This document shows positions 61,478 to 64,000 of a stretch of DNA of 64,000 nucleotides, piece by piece. Each line of letters opens with the position of its first letter. Within the stretch, counting starts at the first letter, position 1. Under the pieces are notes generated by a model. It ran no database searches. It worked only from the letters and a program-made list of their open reading frames with translations, and had not been told where the DNA came from. Source of the stretch: Halonatronomonas betaini (GTDB taxonomy: Bacteria; Bacillota; Halanaerobiia; Halanaerobiales; Halarsenatibacteraceae); NCBI RefSeq assembly GCF_015666175.1, contig NZ_JADPIE010000005.1, positions 1 to 64,000 of the forward strand, read 5' to 3'. A program made the translations under genes and the position numbers.

Positions 61478-61506
61478 GCACCCTGCTAATCAGGGTGCTT
61501 TTTTAT
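61478..61506 (+). terminator. Terminator of the ABC importer operon
   Basis: AAAGCACCCTG and CAGGGTGCTTT form an 11-bp stem around CTAAT, followed by a T-run. Confidence 0.95.
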
Positions 61507-61545
61507 ATAAGCTAAAATATATTAATACTTTCTCCACCTTTGCTC

Positions 61546-61617
61546 CAATACCTCCCCGGTATCTCCTCGGTACCACCCCGGTATCAACCCAGTATCAACC
61601 CAGTACCAACCCAGTCC
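61546..61617. repeat. 11-bp tandem repeat, six copies
   Basis: Successive units are CAATACCTCCC, CGGTATCTCCT, CGGTACCACCC, CGGTATCAACC, CAGTATCAACC and CAGTACCAACC, then the start of a seventh (CAGTCC). Consensus C(A/G)GTA(T/C)CNNCC. The unit equals about one helical turn. It lies between two convergent transcription units, not in a gene. Confidence 0.88.
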
Positions 61618-61647
61618 TGATTCGTTTTTAAAATAATTAACAAAATT

Positions 61648-61675
61648 AAAAAATCCAGCCTATAATAAACTGGAT
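61648..61675 (-). terminator. Terminator of the acetyltransferase gene
   Basis: In the minus transcript AATCCAG and CTGGATT form a 7-bp stem around an A/T-rich loop, followed by TTTTTAATTTTG. Confidence 0.8.
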
Positions 61676-61704
61676 TCCAAAAATTATCATTCTATCAGAT
61701 TAAA

Positions 61705-62340
61705 TTATAAATCATACTCATATAAAAATATAGTAAGATCCCTGGCACCATCAGGAAGCTTTAAAACCGACTCCTTTGTCCCTGCCTGCAAAAACCCTTT
61801 ATGGTCATAATAACCATAGTTGCAATCAGTATCAGTAAATAGATAAATCCTGCTTGCCTCCTGCTCTCTAAAATACTCAAAAGCCCTCTCCAGCAATCCG
61901 GTACCGATATGGAGTCCCTGCTGGTCTGGAGAAACTATAAAAAGCTTAATCTCACCCTGGTAACGGTCTTCCCTATCAGCCAGCAGCTCATCATATTTAT
62001 CAAAAATCCCCTCTTTATAAGCTTTTAGAAGTTCTCTGTATTCAAATCGAGATATGAATAATTTAAAAAAATCCAAAAATGCTCTAATGCTATTCGTTAT
62101 TGGATTATAGCATTTCTTATCGTTTTCAGCAGAGGCAAATATCAGACCAACAACCTCTCCATCATAAACAGCAACCTGACAGTAACTGGATTCTGCCAGC
62201 GTCTTTCTTAAATAGAGTGACAGAAATTTTTCAACATAATAAGCATCTGGAATAATCTGATCAAATTTTTCTAAATCATTGATCAACTTCTTAACCCCAG
62301 GATAATCTTCCTTTTTTAACTCCCGGTAATTAACTGCCAT
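61705..62340 (-). CDS. GNAT-family acetyltransferase
   Basis: About 211 aa from ATG 62340 (MAVNYRELKKEDYPG) after GTGAGGT; the frame to 62361 lacks a good SD. GNAT core in the second half: LFIVSPDQQGLHIGTGLLERAFEYF binds acetyl-CoA, followed by RIYLFTDTDCNYGYYDHKGF. The central insertion (about 85-135) is unusual in its positive charge and aromatic content. Acceptor unknown. It is downstream of the UspA gene on the same strand, but a terminator separates them. Confidence 0.88.
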   Translation of the reverse strand: MAVNYRELKKEDYPGVKKLINDLEKFDQIIPDAYYVEKFLSLYLRKTLAESSYCQVAVYDGEVVGLIFASAENDKKCYNPITNSIRAFLDFFKLFISRFEYRELLKAYKEGIFDKYDELLADREDRYQGEIKLFIVSPDQQGLHIGTGLLERAFEYFREQEASRIYLFTDTDCNYGYYDHKGFLQAGTKESVLKLPDGARDLTIFLYEYDL

Positions 62341-62382
62341 AATTTTAAACCTCACTTTCAACTAAATTACATAAAACAAAAT

Positions 62383-62408
62383 CAGCCAGGATTTAACCCT
62401 GGCTGGAT
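62383..62408 (-). terminator. Terminator of the UspA gene
   Basis: In the minus transcript CAGCCAGG and CCTGGCTG pair around GTTAAAT, followed by ATTTTGTTTTATG. Confidence 0.88.
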
Positions 62409-62419
62409 TAAAACCTCAC

Positions 62420-63271
62420 TTAACAGGATATCAAAAGAACTGGAATCGGCGACTCTTTAGCAACCCGATCAGAGGTGCTGCCTAAAAGCAGCTCCTTGAT
62501 ATTACCTCTACCTGTTCTAGGCATTAAAATCAGCCCTACCTTCTCTTCCCTGGCAATATCAATTATATTGTTAGAGGCAGCTCCTTCAGCAACTTTAACG
62601 ATAATATTATCAACTGAACCATTCTTTCTTAGATTTTTGGCAATCTCTTTTAATTTAACCTCTGCTCTAGTCTTTTCCTTCTCTAAATCATCAATTGACC
62701 TGCTGCTCTCAATAACATTTAAAAGAATAACCTCATTAAAATTATTCTCTTCAATTTCCCGAAGAAATTCTATAGCAGCCTTTGAGCAATCAGAAAAATC
62801 TATTGGAACTAAAACCTTATTAAACTTTCTTGAACAGGCAACCTGGGCCTCCCCTTCAATATTTTCATATTTTTCTATTAAAACTGGCCTCTTTGACTGT
62901 CTGATCAAATCATAGGTTGTACTGCCTAAAAAGACTTTCTTAATAAAGCCTTCACCATGGGAAGCTATCAGGATCAGAGCAACATTTTCTCCTCTGGCCA
63001 CTTTATTAATTTCAGAGGCAGGAAAACCAACTGGAATTTTAATTTTTACCTTAAAACCCTTGGCTTCTATCTTTTCTTTTACCTTCTCTAACTTTTCCCT
63101 ATTAGATTCTTTTAACTGCTCAACATTAACTATCTTTGAGCGATGAACATTAATTACATGGGTTAAAATAACTTCATCAATCCCCAGTCCTTTTAGCTCA
63201 TCCAGACAGTTAATTAACTTTTTAGCAGTCTCGGAAAAATCAGTTGCTAGAAGCACCTTATTTGATATCAT
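62420..63271 (-). CDS. Tandem universal stress protein (two UspA domains)
   Basis: About 283 aa from ATG 63271, after a GGGGGG run; a frame to 63298 lacks an SD. Two UspA domains (1-140 and 145-283). The first starts KVLLATDFSET and ends with LILIASHGEGFIKKVFLGSTTYDL; the second starts KVLVPIDFSDCS and ends LILMPRTGRGNIKELLLGSTSDRVAKES. Both carry the G-2x-G-9x-G(S/T) ATP-binding pattern. Such proteins act in starvation, osmotic or redox stress. Confidence 0.92.
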   Translation of the reverse strand: MISNKVLLATDFSETAKKLINCLDELKGLGIDEVILTHVINVHRSKIVNVEQLKESNREKLEKVKEKIEAKGFKVKIKIPVGFPASEINKVARGENVALILIASHGEGFIKKVFLGSTTYDLIRQSKRPVLIEKYENIEGEAQVACSRKFNKVLVPIDFSDCSKAAIEFLREIEENNFNEVILLNVIESSRSIDDLEKEKTRAEVKLKEIAKNLRKNGSVDNIIVKVAEGAASNNIIDIAREEKVGLILMPRTGRGNIKELLLGSTSDRVAKESPIPVLLISC

Positions 63272-63421
63272 TTTAAGCCCCCCCTTTAAATTAATCATCC
63301 TATATTATAATTATATTTCTTTTTAGAGACATGGTCAAATATTATCTTCCAGACTCTTGATATAATTAGAGATATAAAGTAATATATGTATAAAGATAAG
63401 TAATATAAGGAGGAGATCAAA

Positions 63422-64000
63422 ATAATAAAAAATACTGGACTAATTCTTGAGGGTGGTGGAATGAGAGGAGCTTTCACTGCTGGTATCCTGGATTTCTTCT
63501 TAGAAAATGAAATAAAATTTCCATATGTCATAGGGGTCTCTGCTGGAGCCAATAATGGTGCCAATTTTATAGCAGAGCAATATGAAAGAAGTAAGCGAAT
63601 TTTTATTCAGCATTCCCAGGACAAAAGATATATGGGCTTAAACCGGGTTGTAAAAGAAAAAAGCTATATTGGCATGAAATTTCTATTTCATGATCTTCCT
63701 TATGATATAGATCCCTTTGATTTTGATACTTTTGCCAGCTCTGACACAGAATTTAAAACAGTAGTCACTGAATGCAAAACAGGTATGCCTGCTTATTTAA
63801 GCCATAAAGATTATGACCCTGAATTTTTTATCAGAAAAGTTTTAAGGGCTTCCAGCAGTTTACCTCTGCTCTGCCCTCCTGTCTATATCAATGGCAAATG
63901 TTATCTCGATGGCGGTATCTCAGACTCTATTCCTATAAGAAAAGCGATAGCCGATGGGTATCAAAATAATATATTAATCTTAACCAGGGATAAATCTTAT
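63422..64000 (+). CDS. Patatin-like phospholipase, 3'-truncated by the window, apparent AUA start
   Basis: Not in any frame beginning with ATG, GTG or TTG at the right place. AAGGAGGAG (63407-63415) is followed at six bases by ATA (63422), giving IIKNTGLILEGGGMRGAF, where relatives begin MIKNTGL. Seen: the oxyanion GGGMRG, the nucleophile elbow GVSAGANNG, and the catalytic Asp in LDGGISDSIP. The first in-frame ATG (63461) would delete the oxyanion loop. The protein continues past 64000; 193 residues are visible. A lipid acyl hydrolase by family. Confidence 0.85.
   Translation, partial: MIKNTGLILEGGGMRGAFTAGILDFFLENEIKFPYVIGVSAGANNGANFIAEQYERSKRIFIQHSQDKRYMGLNRVVKEKSYIGMKFLFHDLPYDIDPFDFDTFASSDTEFKTVVTECKTGMPAYLSHKDYDPEFFIRKVLRASSSLPLLCPPVYINGKCYLDGGISDSIPIRKAIADGYQNNILILTRDKSY

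Noticed and set aside
61546-61617. CRISPR array
   Set aside because: The units are only 11 bases with no spacers and no cas genes nearby.

Overview
The window looks like a chromosome segment of a low-G+C, halophilic, anaerobic Firmicute of the Halanaerobiales type. I infer this from A+T-rich DNA, Asp/Glu-rich proteins, Firmicute-style AGGAGG ribosome binding sites, and clear signs of a two-membrane envelope: a TolC/adaptor/RND pump, and ABC binding proteins with cleavable signal peptides instead of lipoprotein cysteines. The species cannot be named from sequence alone. I saw no rRNA, tRNA, CRISPR array, prophage or complete insertion sequence.

Layout. 83-7032 (minus): a complete trpEGDCFBA operon preceded by a leader with eleven GAG/TAG triplets and an intrinsic terminator, the hallmark of TRAP-controlled attenuation. 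7140-9077: a Tat-exported 5'-nucleotidase-like enzyme. 9198-14080 (minus): pdxS, a GntR regulator and an ABC-2 exporter; pdxS has a near-perfect promoter with a 12-bp inverted repeat centred on its -35 box. 14210-15588: a small secreted protein, then two tandem paralogous micro-ORFs (41 and 42 aa) behind a perfect consensus promoter. 15589-25654: mixed accessory genes (CPBP protease, LytTR-DUF3021 pair, 2-hydroxyacid dehydrogenase, hydrolase, Gate-domain membrane protein with a 21-aa membrane peptide, diguanylate cyclase, duplicated secreted domain, DUF815 ATPase, acetyltransferase). 25667-29171: cyanophycin synthetase and cyanophycinase. 29372-38246: small proteins, a BMP-type nucleoside ABC importer with a nucleoside deaminase in one operon, a DUF438/hemerythrin/PAS protein, and YaaA. 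38455-39695: a cobalamin riboswitch with two tandem terminators, controlling a DUF4430 protein and an ECF S component. 41112-42001: an ORF-less group IIC intron lying directly behind the terminator of the next operon. 42065-48874: a TetR-TolC-adaptor-RND efflux operon with a TetR operator at its promoter. 48968-53313: a compact operon of a lone receiver, a HEAT-repeat membrane protein, a GT2 polysaccharide synthase, a GH16 glycanase and a lipoprotein. 53403-55263: Y-family polymerase and Hsp20. 55551-61451: xanthine/uracil permease, IclR regulator and a peptide/nickel-type ABC importer without ATPase genes. 61546-64000: an 11-bp tandem repeat, an acetyltransferase, a double-UspA protein and a patatin-like gene that runs off the window and appears to start at AUA.

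The strongest candidates for new biology are the TRAP leader with its built-in antiterminator gap, the ORF-less IIC intron, the B12-controlled DUF4430/ECF pair with duplicated terminators, the micro-ORF pair, and the receiver-HEAT-GT2-GH16 operon. Several starts were moved from the longest open frame to the codon with a properly spaced Shine-Dalgarno (SD) sequence; each entry says so.
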